NCBI RefSeq assembly: GCF_015704865.1 | Contig: NZ_JADQTO010000005.1 | Location: 294,691-358,690 of the forward strand | Source: Actinoplanes aureus | GTDB taxonomy: Bacteria; Actinomycetota; Actinomycetes; Mycobacteriales; Micromonosporaceae | Length of the DNA: 64,000 bases | Reading direction: 5' to 3' | Shown: positions 27,001 through 35,881 of the stretch, one piece after another | Numbering within the stretch: position 1 is the stretch's first letter | How the letters are laid out: the number at the start of each line of letters is the position of its first letter | Translations under genes and position numbers: made by a program | Notes under the pieces: model-generated | The model's input: the letters and a program-made list of their open reading frames with translations, nothing else | Databases searched by the model: none | What the model was told of the DNA's origin: nothing

Positions 27001-28185
27001 ATGCACAGCGACTCGGTTGCCGTGCACGCCGGCCGTGCGGACCTCACCGCGCTCGGCGTGCACGCCCTGCCTCTGGATCTCTCGTCGACCCATCCGCTGC
27101 CGGACCTCACCCGCGGCGGCGAGTCCTACGAGGCCATGGCCGGCGGCGGATATCCGCTGCCGGACGGCGGCGCGGTGTACGCCCGGCTGTGGAACTCGAC
27201 CGTGGCCCGGTTCGAGACCGCCCTGGCACAGCTGGAGCACACCAGCACGGCGGTCGCGTTCGGGTCGGGCATGGCGGCGATGACGGCGGCGATCCTGGCG
27301 CACACCACGATGATCGGCCGGCGGCACGTCGTGGCGGTCCGGCCGCTGTACGGCGGCACCGACCATCTCCTGGCCACCGGCCTGCTCGGCGCGGAGGTGA
27401 CGTTCTGCGCCGAGGCGGAGGTCGCCGACGCGATCCGGCCCGACACCGGCCTGGTGATCCTGGAGACGCCCGCGAATCCGACCCTGGACCTGGTCGACAT
27501 CGCGGCCGTCGTGGCGCAGGCCGGGCCGGTCCCGGTGCTGGTGGACAACACGTTCGCGACGCCGATCCTGCAGAATCCCGTTACGCTCGGGGCGACCATG
27601 GCTCTGCACAGCGCGACCAAGTACCTCGGCGGCCACGGGGACGTCGTCGCCGGGGTCATCGCCTGCGGCGAGGAGACGGCCGGCAGGTTGCGGCAGGTCC
27701 GGGCCGTGACCGGCGGGCTGCTGCACCCGTGGGGTGGGTACCTGTTGCACCGTGGCCTGACGACGCTGCCGATCCGCGTACGCGCCCAGCAGGACAACGC
27801 CGGCCGGGTCGCCGCGTGGCTGTCGCGGCATCCGGCCGTCGCCCGCGTCTACTACCCGGGTCTCGACGGTGACCCGCGCGGGCTGCTGCGCCGGCAGATG
27901 CGCGGCCCGGGGGCGATGGTCTCCGTCGCGCTGCGCGGCGGGTTCGAGGCCGCCGGCCGGCTCACCTCGAGCACCCGGCTGTTCACCCACGCCGTCTCTC
28001 TCGGCGGAGTGGACTCCCTGATCCAGCATCCGGCCGCCCTGACGCACCGGCCCGTGGCGCCGCACGCCCGCCCGTCCGCCGACGTGGTGCGGCTCTCGGT
28101 CGGCCTCGAGCACGCCGACGACCTGGTCGCGGATCTCGATCAGGCGCTCGGCGCCACCACTCTCGCCGCCACCGGAAGGTTCTGA
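27001..28185 (+). CDS. PLP-dependent Cys/Met-metabolism enzyme, methionine-gamma-lyase-like
   Basis: The 394-residue protein has AFGSGMAAMTAAI, VRPLYGGTDHLL, ETPANPTLDLVDI, VDNTFATPILQNP and the PLP lysine in HSATKYLGGHGD. These mark the cystathionine gamma-synthase/lyase and methionine gamma-lyase family. Context (divergent Lrp gene, E1-like gene overlapping its stop by one base) matches mdeA, whose product converts methionine to methanethiol, ammonia and 2-oxobutyrate. The cysteine typical of methionine gamma-lyases (LYGCT) is a glycine here (LYGGT), so specificity may lean to cystathionine or homocysteine-type substrates. Confidence 0.85.
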   Translation: MHSDSVAVHAGRADLTALGVHALPLDLSSTHPLPDLTRGGESYEAMAGGGYPLPDGGAVYARLWNSTVARFETALAQLEHTSTAVAFGSGMAAMTAAILAHTTMIGRRHVVAVRPLYGGTDHLLATGLLGAEVTFCAEAEVADAIRPDTGLVILETPANPTLDLVDIAAVVAQAGPVPVLVDNTFATPILQNPVTLGATMALHSATKYLGGHGDVVAGVIACGEETAGRLRQVRAVTGGLLHPWGGYLLHRGLTTLPIRVRAQQDNAGRVAAWLSRHPAVARVYYPGLDGDPRGLLRRQMRGPGAMVSVALRGGFEAAGRLTSSTRLFTHAVSLGGVDSLIQHPAALTHRPVAPHARPSADVVRLSVGLEHADDLVADLDQALGATTLAATGRF

Positions 28186-30497
28186 TGAACGACGTCGACG
28201 TCCTGCGCGAGATCGCCCGCCGTGTGCTGTGGCTGTCGGCGTCGATCGTCGACGCCGCCAACGCCGGCCGGCCGAACGACTCCGGGGTGAAGGTGGGCGG
28301 CCATCAGGCCTCCAGCGCGTCGATGGTGGACATCATGGTGGCCCTGTGGTTCGCCGAACTGACCGCCCAGGACCGGGTGTCGGTCAAACCGCACGCCTCG
28401 CCCGTGTTGCACGCCATCAACTACCTGCTCGGCGACCTCGACGAGTCCTACCTGCCGATGCTGCGCGCGAAGGGCGGGCTGCAGTCGTACCCGTCGCGCC
28501 TCAAGGATCCCGGCACGGTCGACTTCTCCACCGGGTCGGTCGGCATCGGGGCGACCGCCGCGTTGTGGGCCGCGATGGCGCACCGCTACCTGACCTCCCA
28601 GTTCCCCGGCACACCCGCCGGTGGGCGGTTCGTCAGCCTGCTCGGCGACGCCGAACTCGACGAGGGCGCCATCTGGGAAGCGGTCATGGACCCGGCCGTC
28701 GCCAAGATGGGTGAGCTGCTCTGGGTCGTGGATCTCAACCGGCAGTCCCTGGACCGAGTCGTCCCGGACATCCAGATCGCCAAGCTGCAGGGCATGTTCG
28801 CCGCCGCCGGGTGGCAGGTCGTCGTCCTCAAGTGGGGACGGATCATCTCGGAACTGTTCGACCGTCCCGGCGGGCAGGTGCTGCGGGCCCGGCTCGAGGC
28901 GATGCCCAACGAGGAGTACCAGCGGATGCTGCGGGCCGGCCCGGCGCAGACCGCCGAGCGCATCCTGGCCGGCGACTTCGCCGACGGGCCGCGGCTCAAG
29001 GCGCTGCTGGACGAGATCGCGCCGGACGAGCTCGCCGCCGCGGTACGCGATCTCGGCGGGCACGACCTCGGGCTGCTCGTCGACACGTTCCGCGACGTCG
29101 ACCCGCACCGCCCGACCGTGGTGTTCGCCTACACCGTCAAGGGCCGTGGCCTGCCGACCGAGGGGCATCCCAACAACCACTCCGCGCTGCTGTCCGCCGC
29201 ACAGATGGACGCCCTCGCGGTGTCCTCCGGCATGGACCGCACCGCGCCGTGGCAGCGTTTCGCGTCCGGCACCGCGGCCGGGCGGCTGTGCGCCGACCGG
29301 GGACGGGTGCTGCGCCGGGAGCCGGTCACGCCGACGTCACCGGTTGCGGTGCCGGCTCAGCTCGGTCACCCGTACCGTAAGCCGATCAGCACCCAGGCCG
29401 CCCTCGGCCGGCTGCTGGCCGACCTGCCGCGCGACGCGCCGGTGGCGGCCGCCCGGGTGGTCACCTGCTCCCCGGACGTCGCCTCCTCGACCAACCTGGG
29501 CGGCTGGATCAACAAGACCGGCGTGTGGTCGGTGCAGGACCGGCGCGACTGGTTCGCCGACGACGCCGAACGGGTGCTGCGCTGGCAGGAGAACCGCAAC
29601 GGCCAGCACATCGAACTCGGCATCGCCGAGGTCAACCTGGTGTCCCTGCTCGGCGAACTCGGCGCGACCTGGTCACGCTGGGGCGAACGGCTCATACCCA
29701 TCGCGACCCTCTACGACCCGTTCGTCTCGCGCGCTCTGGAACCCTGGTCGTACGGCATCTACGCGGGCGGCCAGTCGATCCTGGTCGGTACGCCGTCCGG
29801 GGTGACCCTGGCGCCCGAGGGCGGTGCACACCAGTCGATCACGACGCCGTCGATCGGGCTGGAGCAACCCGGATGTGTCGCCTGGGAGCCGGCGTTCCCC
29901 CAGGACCTGGAGTGGTGCTTCCTGCACGCGATGAGCCGGGTCGGCGTGGACGGGGGCACGTCCGCCTACTTCCGGCTCTCCACCAGGCCGATCGACCCGC
30001 GGCTCGCCGGGGTGCCCGACGACCCGGCCCTGCGGGAGCGCCGGCGCCGGCAGGCGGTCGCCGGTGGCTACCGGCTCCCGGCCGGGCATCTGCCGGGTGA
30101 AGAGGACGTCACCCTGGTCGGCGCTGGTGCCATCATGCCGGAGGTGATCGCGGCCGCGCAGGCCCTGTCCGCACAGGGAGTCAACGCCGGGGTGGTCTGT
30201 CTGACCAGCCCCGACCTGGTGTTCCGGTCGTTCCAGCAACGCGGCAACCGGGCCGCCGGGCTGGGCGGCGGCATCCTGGACGAGCTGTTCCCCGCCGAGC
30301 ACCGGGCGCCGCTGGTCACGGTCCACGACGGACATCCGCACACCCTGGCGTTCCTGGGCGCCGCCCGCGGCGATCGGACGCGTTGCCTCGGCGTGACCGA
30401 GTTCGGGCAGTCGTCCAGCCTGGCCGACGCCTACCGGCTGCACGGCATCGACACGGCGTCGATCGTGGACGCGGCGCTGACCGTGGCAGGCCGCTGA
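28185..30497 (+). CDS. Thiamine-diphosphate E1 dehydrogenase-like protein (MdeB-like)
   Basis: The 770-residue protein resembles homodimeric pyruvate dehydrogenase E1 (AceE) and transketolase: GGHQASSASMVDIM, FSTGSVGIGATAALWAAMAHRY, the thiamine-diphosphate motif LLGDAELDEG followed by WVVDLNRQSLD, and the pyrimidine-binding half with HIELGIAEVNL. It is shorter than AceE (about 890 residues). In P. putida mdeB encodes such a protein, proposed to oxidise the 2-oxobutyrate made by MdeA. No E2 or E3 gene is near, so it would borrow those of another complex. TGATG overlap with the upstream gene implies coupled translation. Confidence 0.85.
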   Translation: MNDVDVLREIARRVLWLSASIVDAANAGRPNDSGVKVGGHQASSASMVDIMVALWFAELTAQDRVSVKPHASPVLHAINYLLGDLDESYLPMLRAKGGLQSYPSRLKDPGTVDFSTGSVGIGATAALWAAMAHRYLTSQFPGTPAGGRFVSLLGDAELDEGAIWEAVMDPAVAKMGELLWVVDLNRQSLDRVVPDIQIAKLQGMFAAAGWQVVVLKWGRIISELFDRPGGQVLRARLEAMPNEEYQRMLRAGPAQTAERILAGDFADGPRLKALLDEIAPDELAAAVRDLGGHDLGLLVDTFRDVDPHRPTVVFAYTVKGRGLPTEGHPNNHSALLSAAQMDALAVSSGMDRTAPWQRFASGTAAGRLCADRGRVLRREPVTPTSPVAVPAQLGHPYRKPISTQAALGRLLADLPRDAPVAAARVVTCSPDVASSTNLGGWINKTGVWSVQDRRDWFADDAERVLRWQENRNGQHIELGIAEVNLVSLLGELGATWSRWGERLIPIATLYDPFVSRALEPWSYGIYAGGQSILVGTPSGVTLAPEGGAHQSITTPSIGLEQPGCVAWEPAFPQDLEWCFLHAMSRVGVDGGTSAYFRLSTRPIDPRLAGVPDDPALRERRRRQAVAGGYRLPAGHLPGEEDVTLVGAGAIMPEVIAAAQALSAQGVNAGVVCLTSPDLVFRSFQQRGNRAAGLGGGILDELFPAEHRAPLVTVHDGHPHTLAFLGAARGDRTRCLGVTEFGQSSSLADAYRLHGIDTASIVDAALTVAGR

Positions 30498-30509
30498 CGC
30501 CGGCGCTGG

Positions 30510-31540
30510 TCAACGGGCCACCATCTCGGTGTGCGCCGGCCTCGCCGTCGCACGGGCCCGGCGGCCGGTGCTGAACAGTCCCAGTCCGAGCACCGCCACG
30601 CCCAGGCCGCAGAGGATCCACCAGGCGGCGTGCTGTGTGGTCTGGTCGACGCCGCCGGCGGCCGACGAGGCCACCACCGCACCGATTACCGCGACGCCGA
30701 GCGCGGTGCCGACCTGGCGGCTGGTGGAGGCGATCGCGGCGGCGACGCCGGCCCGCTCCCGGGGCAGGCCGGAGACCGCGGTATCGGTGATCGGCGTGTT
30801 CACCATGCCGAAGCCGAACCCGAACACCAGGTAGCCGGCGAACAGCTGCCAGGGCGCCGTGTCCGCGCCGGCCCAGGTCATCGGCAGCATGCCGAGAGCC
30901 ATCGCGGCGCCCGCCACGGTCAGCGGCACGCGGGTGCCGCGGGCGGCGACCAGGCGGCCGGAGAGCGGTGAGGCGATGATGGTCGTCACCGCCAGCGGCA
31001 GCGTGTATAAGCCGGCGTGCAGCGCGGACAGGCCGCGGACCTCCTGCAGGTAGAGGGTGTTCAGGAAGAGGAAGCCGCCGAGCGCGGCGAACGCGCAGAC
31101 CGCGATCAGCGTGGCGCCGCTGAACGGGATGCTGCGGAACAGCCCGAGTTCGATGAGCCCGTACGTGACCGCGGCGAGCAGGGTGAAGACCAGCATCTGG
31201 CCACCCGGGTCGAGGCGGCGCGGATGCTCGGCCCGGGACTCCGGGATGAGGCGCCAGGCCAGCCGGAACGCGCCAGGCTGCACAGCAGCGAGCCGAGGGA
31301 CAGGGCCAGCCCGGCCTGGAAGACCCGGCGCCGGCCGATCCGGTCGGCGACCGAGCCGGCCAGCACCAGCAGGCTGGCCAGAACCAGGGTGTACGCGTCG
31401 AGCGTCCACTGCAGGCCGGCGACCGAGGCGTCCAGATCCTCGCGGATGGCGGGCAGGGCGATGTTCACGATCGTCGCGTCCAGGCTGATGATCAGCAGGC
31501 TCAGGCAGCAGATCGCGAGGATCAGGTAGCGGCGGGGCAC
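30510..31540 (-). pseudogene. DHA2-type MFS efflux transporter, disrupted by internal deletion and frameshift
   Basis: The N-terminal part (GTG at 31540) encodes YLILAICCLSLLIISLDATIVNIALP, LQWTLDAYTLVLASLLVLAG and GSVADRIGRRRVFQAG, hallmarks of 14-helix drug-proton antiporters. After LGSLLCSLA (about 31275) the frame fails. A different frame resumes immediately with AWRLIPESRAEHPRRLDPGGQ and runs normally to 30510. In intact homologues about 85-90 residues (helices 3 to 6) lie between these points. A deletion of about 250-270 bp plus frame change is therefore inferred, with a GGCG-type microhomology at the joint. It lies 10 bp after the glutamate-synthase-like gene and was probably co-transcribed. 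Confidence 0.8.
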
Positions 31541-31550
31541 GCTCTCGGTC

Positions 31551-33143
31551 CTACGCTCGTGCTGGGTCGCCCACCCGTGTGTCCGACGGCGGAGCGCTGC
31601 CACCCTGCGGTTCGGTGGCGGTCATCAGCGCGATGATCGTTTTCTGGTCCGCGGCCGAGGGCAGCCCCCAGCCGGGCCGGTAGTCGTAGACCTGGTCCAG
31701 ACCGGTGGCCGCGGTACGCCCGTCGAGGATCTCCACCGAGCCCGTGTCGATCAGGCCGGGGTGCTCGACCCCGCAGGCCTCGGCGACCTTCACCAGGTCA
31801 CGCCGCAGCGTCTTGATGTAGTTCGCGGCGCGGACCGACTTCAGTGCCGGGTCCAGGCCCCGGGTCAGCCAGCGGTTCTGGGTGGCCACGCCGGTGGGGC
31901 AGGTGTCGGTGTGGCACTTCTGGGCCTGGATACAGCCGATCGACAGCATCGCCTCCCGGGCCACGTTGACCATGTCGCAGCCCAGCGCGAACGCCACGAT
32001 CGCGTTGTCCGGCAGCCCCAGCTTGCCGGCGCCGATGAAGACCACCTGCTCGTGCAGTCCGCGCTCGGCGAACATCCGGTAGATCCGTGCGAAGGCCAGC
32101 TGGAACGGCAGCGACACCGTGTCGGTGAAGATCAGCGGAGCGGCACCGGTGCCGCCCTCGCCGCCGTCGATCGTCACGAAGTCGGGGCCCCGGCCGGTGC
32201 TCACCATCAGACTGGTCAGCTCGTCCCAGAACTCCAGGTCACCGACCGCCGACTTGATGCCGACCGGCACGCCGGTCTCGGCGGCGAGCAGCTCCAGCCA
32301 GTCGAGCAGGCTGTCGGTGTCGGAGAACTCCGCGTGCCGCGACGGGCTCACGCAGTCCTTCCCCTGCGGGATGCCGCGGGTGGCGGCGATCTCGGCGGAG
32401 ACCTTGGCGCCGGGCAGGAGCCCGCCGAGGCTGGGCTTGGCGCCCTGACTGAGTTTGATCTCCAAGGCCCGGACCGGGGCGGAGGCGACCAGGTCCTTGA
32501 GCCGTCGCAGGTCGAAGCGGCCCTGCTCGTCGCGGCAGCCGAAGTACGAGGTGCCGATCTGGAAGACCAGGTCACCGCCGTGCCGGTGGTACGGCGACAG
32601 CCCGCCCTCGCCGGTGTTGTGCAGGCACCCGGCCAGGGCGGCGCCCCGGTTCAGGGCCTCCACGGCGGCGCCGGAGAGCGAGCCGAAGCTCATGCCGGAG
32701 ATGTTCACCACCGACTCCGGCCGGAACGCGTGGGCCCGGCCGCGCGCCGCGCCCAGCACCTTCGCACACGGCACGTACGCCTCGTAGCCGGTCGCCGGGT
32801 TCGAGCGGGGGACCGCGCGTCCGAACGTACGATGCTTGATGATCGGATATCCGGCCGTGTACTCGAGATCGTTGTCCGTACCGAATCCGAAGTAGTTGTT
32901 CTCCTTCTTCGCCGAGGCGTAGACCCATCGCCGCTGGTCACGGGTGAACGGGCGCTCCTCGTTGTTGCCCGCCACCACGTACTGGCGCAACTCCGGCCCG
33001 ATCGCTTCGATCAGGTAGCGACCGTGTCCGATCACCGGGAAATTGCGCAGCAGGGCGTGGTTGCGCTGGACCAGATCCCGTACGGCGACAGCCGTGATCG
33101 CCGAGGCCGCAGCCGCCGCGGCCGCCCGGATTCCACGCTTCAT
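31551..33143 (-). CDS. FMN-binding glutamate synthase-like protein (GltB central domain family)
   Basis: The 530-residue protein has an Ala-rich hydrophobic N-terminus that may anchor it to the membrane, then a domain like the FMN/iron-sulfur part of glutamate synthase: VNISGMSFGSLSGAAVEALN, HNTGEGGLSPYHRHGGDLVFQIG, EIKLSQGAKPSLGG, FVTIDGGEGGTGAAPL and a cysteine cluster in SIGCIQAQKCHTDTCPTGVA. It lacks the glutaminase domain. Members of this family are annotated as ferredoxin-dependent glutamate-synthase-like but few have been tested. It is divergent from glgX. Confidence 0.88.
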   Translation of the reverse strand: MKRGIRAAAAAAASAITAVAVRDLVQRNHALLRNFPVIGHGRYLIEAIGPELRQYVVAGNNEERPFTRDQRRWVYASAKKENNYFGFGTDNDLEYTAGYPIIKHRTFGRAVPRSNPATGYEAYVPCAKVLGAARGRAHAFRPESVVNISGMSFGSLSGAAVEALNRGAALAGCLHNTGEGGLSPYHRHGGDLVFQIGTSYFGCRDEQGRFDLRRLKDLVASAPVRALEIKLSQGAKPSLGGLLPGAKVSAEIAATRGIPQGKDCVSPSRHAEFSDTDSLLDWLELLAAETGVPVGIKSAVGDLEFWDELTSLMVSTGRGPDFVTIDGGEGGTGAAPLIFTDTVSLPFQLAFARIYRMFAERGLHEQVVFIGAGKLGLPDNAIVAFALGCDMVNVAREAMLSIGCIQAQKCHTDTCPTGVATQNRWLTRGLDPALKSVRAANYIKTLRRDLVKVAEACGVEHPGLIDTGSVEILDGRTAATGLDQVYDYRPGWGLPSAADQKTIIALMTATEPQGGSAPPSDTRVGDPARA

Positions 33144-33247
33144 GACCTTCCCATTTGCCGACCGGCCGAGAGCTAAACCGGCTCGCGGGACGTTGGTCAC
33201 AGCGGACAGGCGTTTCCCCGTGCCCGTGGATTGGGCATCGTTGGCGC

Positions 33248-35356
33248 ATGCATATCTGGCCGGGCAACCCCTACCCGCTGGGTGCCACCTATGACGGGGG
33301 AGGCACTAACTTCGCGCTCTTCTCCGAGGCGGCGCACCGGGTGGAACTGTGCCTGTTCGACGACGACGGCAACGAGACCCGGATCGACCTGCCGGAACGG
33401 GAGGCCATGGTCTGGCACGGTTACCTGCCGCGGGTGGTGCCGGGCCAGCGGTACGGCTACCGGGTGCACGGGCCGCACGACCCGTCCCGGGGGCTGTGGT
33501 GCAACCCGAACAAGTTGCTGCTGGACCCGTACGCGAAGGCGATCGACGGGGACTACCGGTGGAACGAGGCGCTGTTCTCCTACCGGTTCGGTGATCCGGA
33601 GTCGTACAACGACGCCGACTCGGCACCGTACGCACCCCGGTCCGTGGTGATCAACCCGTACTTCGACTGGGGCAACGACCGGCCGCTGAAGATCCCGATG
33701 TACGAGACGGTCATCTACGAGGCGCACGTCAAGGGGATGACGGTCCAGCACAAGGACATCCCGGCCGACGTGCGCGGCACCTACTCCGGCCTGGCCCACC
33801 CAGTGATGATCAAGTATCTGAAGGGGCTCGGTGTCACGGCGGTCGAGTTGATGCCGGTGCACCAGTTCGTGCACGACAGCGGCCTGATCGAGCGAGGGCT
33901 GAACAACTACTGGGGCTACAACACCATCGGCTTCTTCGCCCCGCACAACGGCTACTCCTCGTTCGCCGGTGGCGGCGGGCAGGTGCAGGAGTTCAAGGCG
34001 ATGGTCAAGGCGCTGCACCAGGCCGGCATCGAGGTCATCCTGGACGTCGTCTACAACCACACCGCCGAGGGCAACCATCTCGGTCCGACCCTGTCGTTCC
34101 GCGGCATCGACAACCCGGCCTACTACCGCCTGGTCGACGGGGCCAAGCAGTACTACTACGACACGACCGGCACCGGTAACAGCCTGAACGTGCGCCACCA
34201 CGAGTCACTGCGGCTGATCATGGACTCGCTGCGGTACTGGGTGACCGAGATGCACGTGGACGGCTTCCGGTTCGACCTGGCCGCCGCGCTGGCCCGTGAG
34301 TTCCACGAGGTGGACCGCCTCGCGGCGTTCTTCGACCTGGTCAACCAGGACCCGGTGGTGTCCCAGGTCAAACTGATCGCCGAGCCGTGGGACGTCGGCG
34401 ACGGTGGCTACCAGGTCGGTGGTTTCCCGCCGAACTGGACGGAGTGGAACGGCAAGTACCGCGACTCGGTCCGTGACTTCTGGCGTGGCGAGTCGTTCAG
34501 CCTCGGCGAGTTCGCCTCCCGGTTCACCGGGAGCTCCGACCTCTATCAGGACGACGGGCGCCGGCCGATCGCGTCGATCAACTTCGTCACCGCCCACGAC
34601 GGGTTCACCCTGCACGACCTGGTGTCGTACAACGAGAAGCACAACGACGCCAACGGCGAGGGCAACCGGGACGGCGAGAGTCACAACCGGTCATGGAACT
34701 GCGGCATCGAGGGACCCACCGAGGACCCGGAGATCGTCACGCTGCGGGAACGGCAGAAGCGCAACTTCCTGGCCACCCTGCTGCTCAGCCAGGGCGTGCC
34801 GATGATCTCGCACGGCGACGAGCTGGGCCGCACCCAGCAGGGCAACAACAACGTGTACTGCCAGGACAGCGAGCTGAGCTGGATGGACTGGCAGGACGCC
34901 CGCAACTACGACGTGCTGACCGGCTTCGTGCACCGGCTGCTCAAGCTTCGCGCCGAGCATCCGATCTTCCGTCGCCGCCGGTTCTTCACCGGCGAACCGG
35001 CCGGTGACTCGAAGCTGCCCGACATCGCCTGGCTGCGCCGCGACGGCGAGGTGATGACCGCCTCGGACTGGAACACCCGCAGCGGCATGACCATGACCGT
35101 CTTCCTCAACGGCCACGGCATCCCGGAACGGGACGCGCTCGGCGAGGAGATCCGGGACGACTCGTTCCTGCTGCTGTTCAACCCGCTCGACGAGGACGTG
35201 TCGTTCACGCTGCCGGGGCGCGACTACGGGCGTACCTGGGAGATCGTGGCGAACACGGCCGACCCGCTGCTCGCGGTCCGGCGCAAGACCTTCCGGGCCG
35301 GCGGCCAGATCTCAGTGACGCGCCACAGCCTCGGTGTCCTGCGGTGCCGCTACTGA
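33248..35356 (+). CDS. glgX: Glycogen debranching enzyme GlgX
   Basis: The 702-residue enzyme hydrolyses alpha-1,6 branches of glycogen after phosphorylase action. The N-terminus (WPGNPYPLGATYDGGGTNFALFS) is the CBM48-type domain. The GH13 core has VILDVVYNHTAEG, the nucleophile Asp in VDGFRFDLA, the acid/base Glu in LIAEPWDVG and the transition-state Asp in TAHDGFTLHDLV. A C-terminal domain ends LGVLRCRY. Length matches family GlgX/TreX. The ATG at 33248 is immediately followed by the conserved N-terminus. Its 3' end overlaps the convergent MerR gene by 45 bp. Confidence 0.95.
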   Translation: MHIWPGNPYPLGATYDGGGTNFALFSEAAHRVELCLFDDDGNETRIDLPEREAMVWHGYLPRVVPGQRYGYRVHGPHDPSRGLWCNPNKLLLDPYAKAIDGDYRWNEALFSYRFGDPESYNDADSAPYAPRSVVINPYFDWGNDRPLKIPMYETVIYEAHVKGMTVQHKDIPADVRGTYSGLAHPVMIKYLKGLGVTAVELMPVHQFVHDSGLIERGLNNYWGYNTIGFFAPHNGYSSFAGGGGQVQEFKAMVKALHQAGIEVILDVVYNHTAEGNHLGPTLSFRGIDNPAYYRLVDGAKQYYYDTTGTGNSLNVRHHESLRLIMDSLRYWVTEMHVDGFRFDLAAALAREFHEVDRLAAFFDLVNQDPVVSQVKLIAEPWDVGDGGYQVGGFPPNWTEWNGKYRDSVRDFWRGESFSLGEFASRFTGSSDLYQDDGRRPIASINFVTAHDGFTLHDLVSYNEKHNDANGEGNRDGESHNRSWNCGIEGPTEDPEIVTLRERQKRNFLATLLLSQGVPMISHGDELGRTQQGNNNVYCQDSELSWMDWQDARNYDVLTGFVHRLLKLRAEHPIFRRRRFFTGEPAGDSKLPDIAWLRRDGEVMTASDWNTRSGMTMTVFLNGHGIPERDALGEEIRDDSFLLLFNPLDEDVSFTLPGRDYGRTWEIVANTADPLLAVRRKTFRAGGQISVTRHSLGVLRCRY

Positions 35357-35707
35357 CACCGACCGGTACCACTTGATCTTCTCGCGCACCCGTTCCTGCT
35401 CGCGGCGCAGCTGGGCGACCTTCTCGTCGATCTCCCGGTCGTGTTCCTCGAGCAGGGCGGTGCGCTGGTCTGCCGTCGCGTCGCCGCCCTGGAGCAGCTC
35501 GGCGAACCGCCGCAACCGGGCGATCGGCATGCCCGAGTCGCGCAGGCAGCGCAGCAGCCCCAGCCGCGACAGGTCGTCCTCGGAGAAGACCCGGCGGCCG
35601 CCGGAGTCACGCCGGATGCCGTGCATCAGGCCGATCTTCTCGTAGTAGCGGATCGTGTCGATGCTGACCCCGATCCGTCCGGCCGCCTCGCCCGGCGTGT
35701 ACGGCAC
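35312..35707 (-). CDS. MerR-family transcriptional regulator
   Basis: The 131-residue protein has an N-terminal winged helix: YTPGEAAGRIGVSIDTIRYYEKIGLM, then RRVFSEDDLSRLGLLRCLRDSGMPIARL, followed by a long dimerisation coiled coil (EEHDREIDEKVAQLRREQERVREKI). No cysteines suited to metal sensing are seen at the C-terminus. Regulators of this subfamily often control aldo/keto reductase genes. Two such genes with MerR-type promoters lie at 37044-37988 and 41044-42012, making this protein the obvious candidate. The GTG at 35707 has GGGGAGG upstream. Confidence 0.9.
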   Translation of the reverse strand: MPYTPGEAAGRIGVSIDTIRYYEKIGLMHGIRRDSGGRRVFSEDDLSRLGLLRCLRDSGMPIARLRRFAELLQGGDATADQRTALLEEHDREIDEKVAQLRREQERVREKIKWYRSVSVAAPQDTEAVARH

Positions 35708-35881
35708 GCTGCCTCCCCGTAGCTCGTCTGCTGCCGACAGGGTAACCGCCCGGGTACTGATCGGGCGGCGCCCCCTGGCCGGATGGGCACGCCGCGTGAC
35801 GCCTGTCAGACACAGAGTGTCCACATCGGCCACGCGCTCCGCATCCTCGACGGGACCTTTCCTGTCACGAGGGGGACACCG

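Noticed and set aside
35312..35356. 45-bp 3' overlap of glgX and the MerR gene as a sign of misannotation
   Set aside because: Both C-termini look natural and both frames are well supported; convergent overlaps of this size occur elsewhere in the window.
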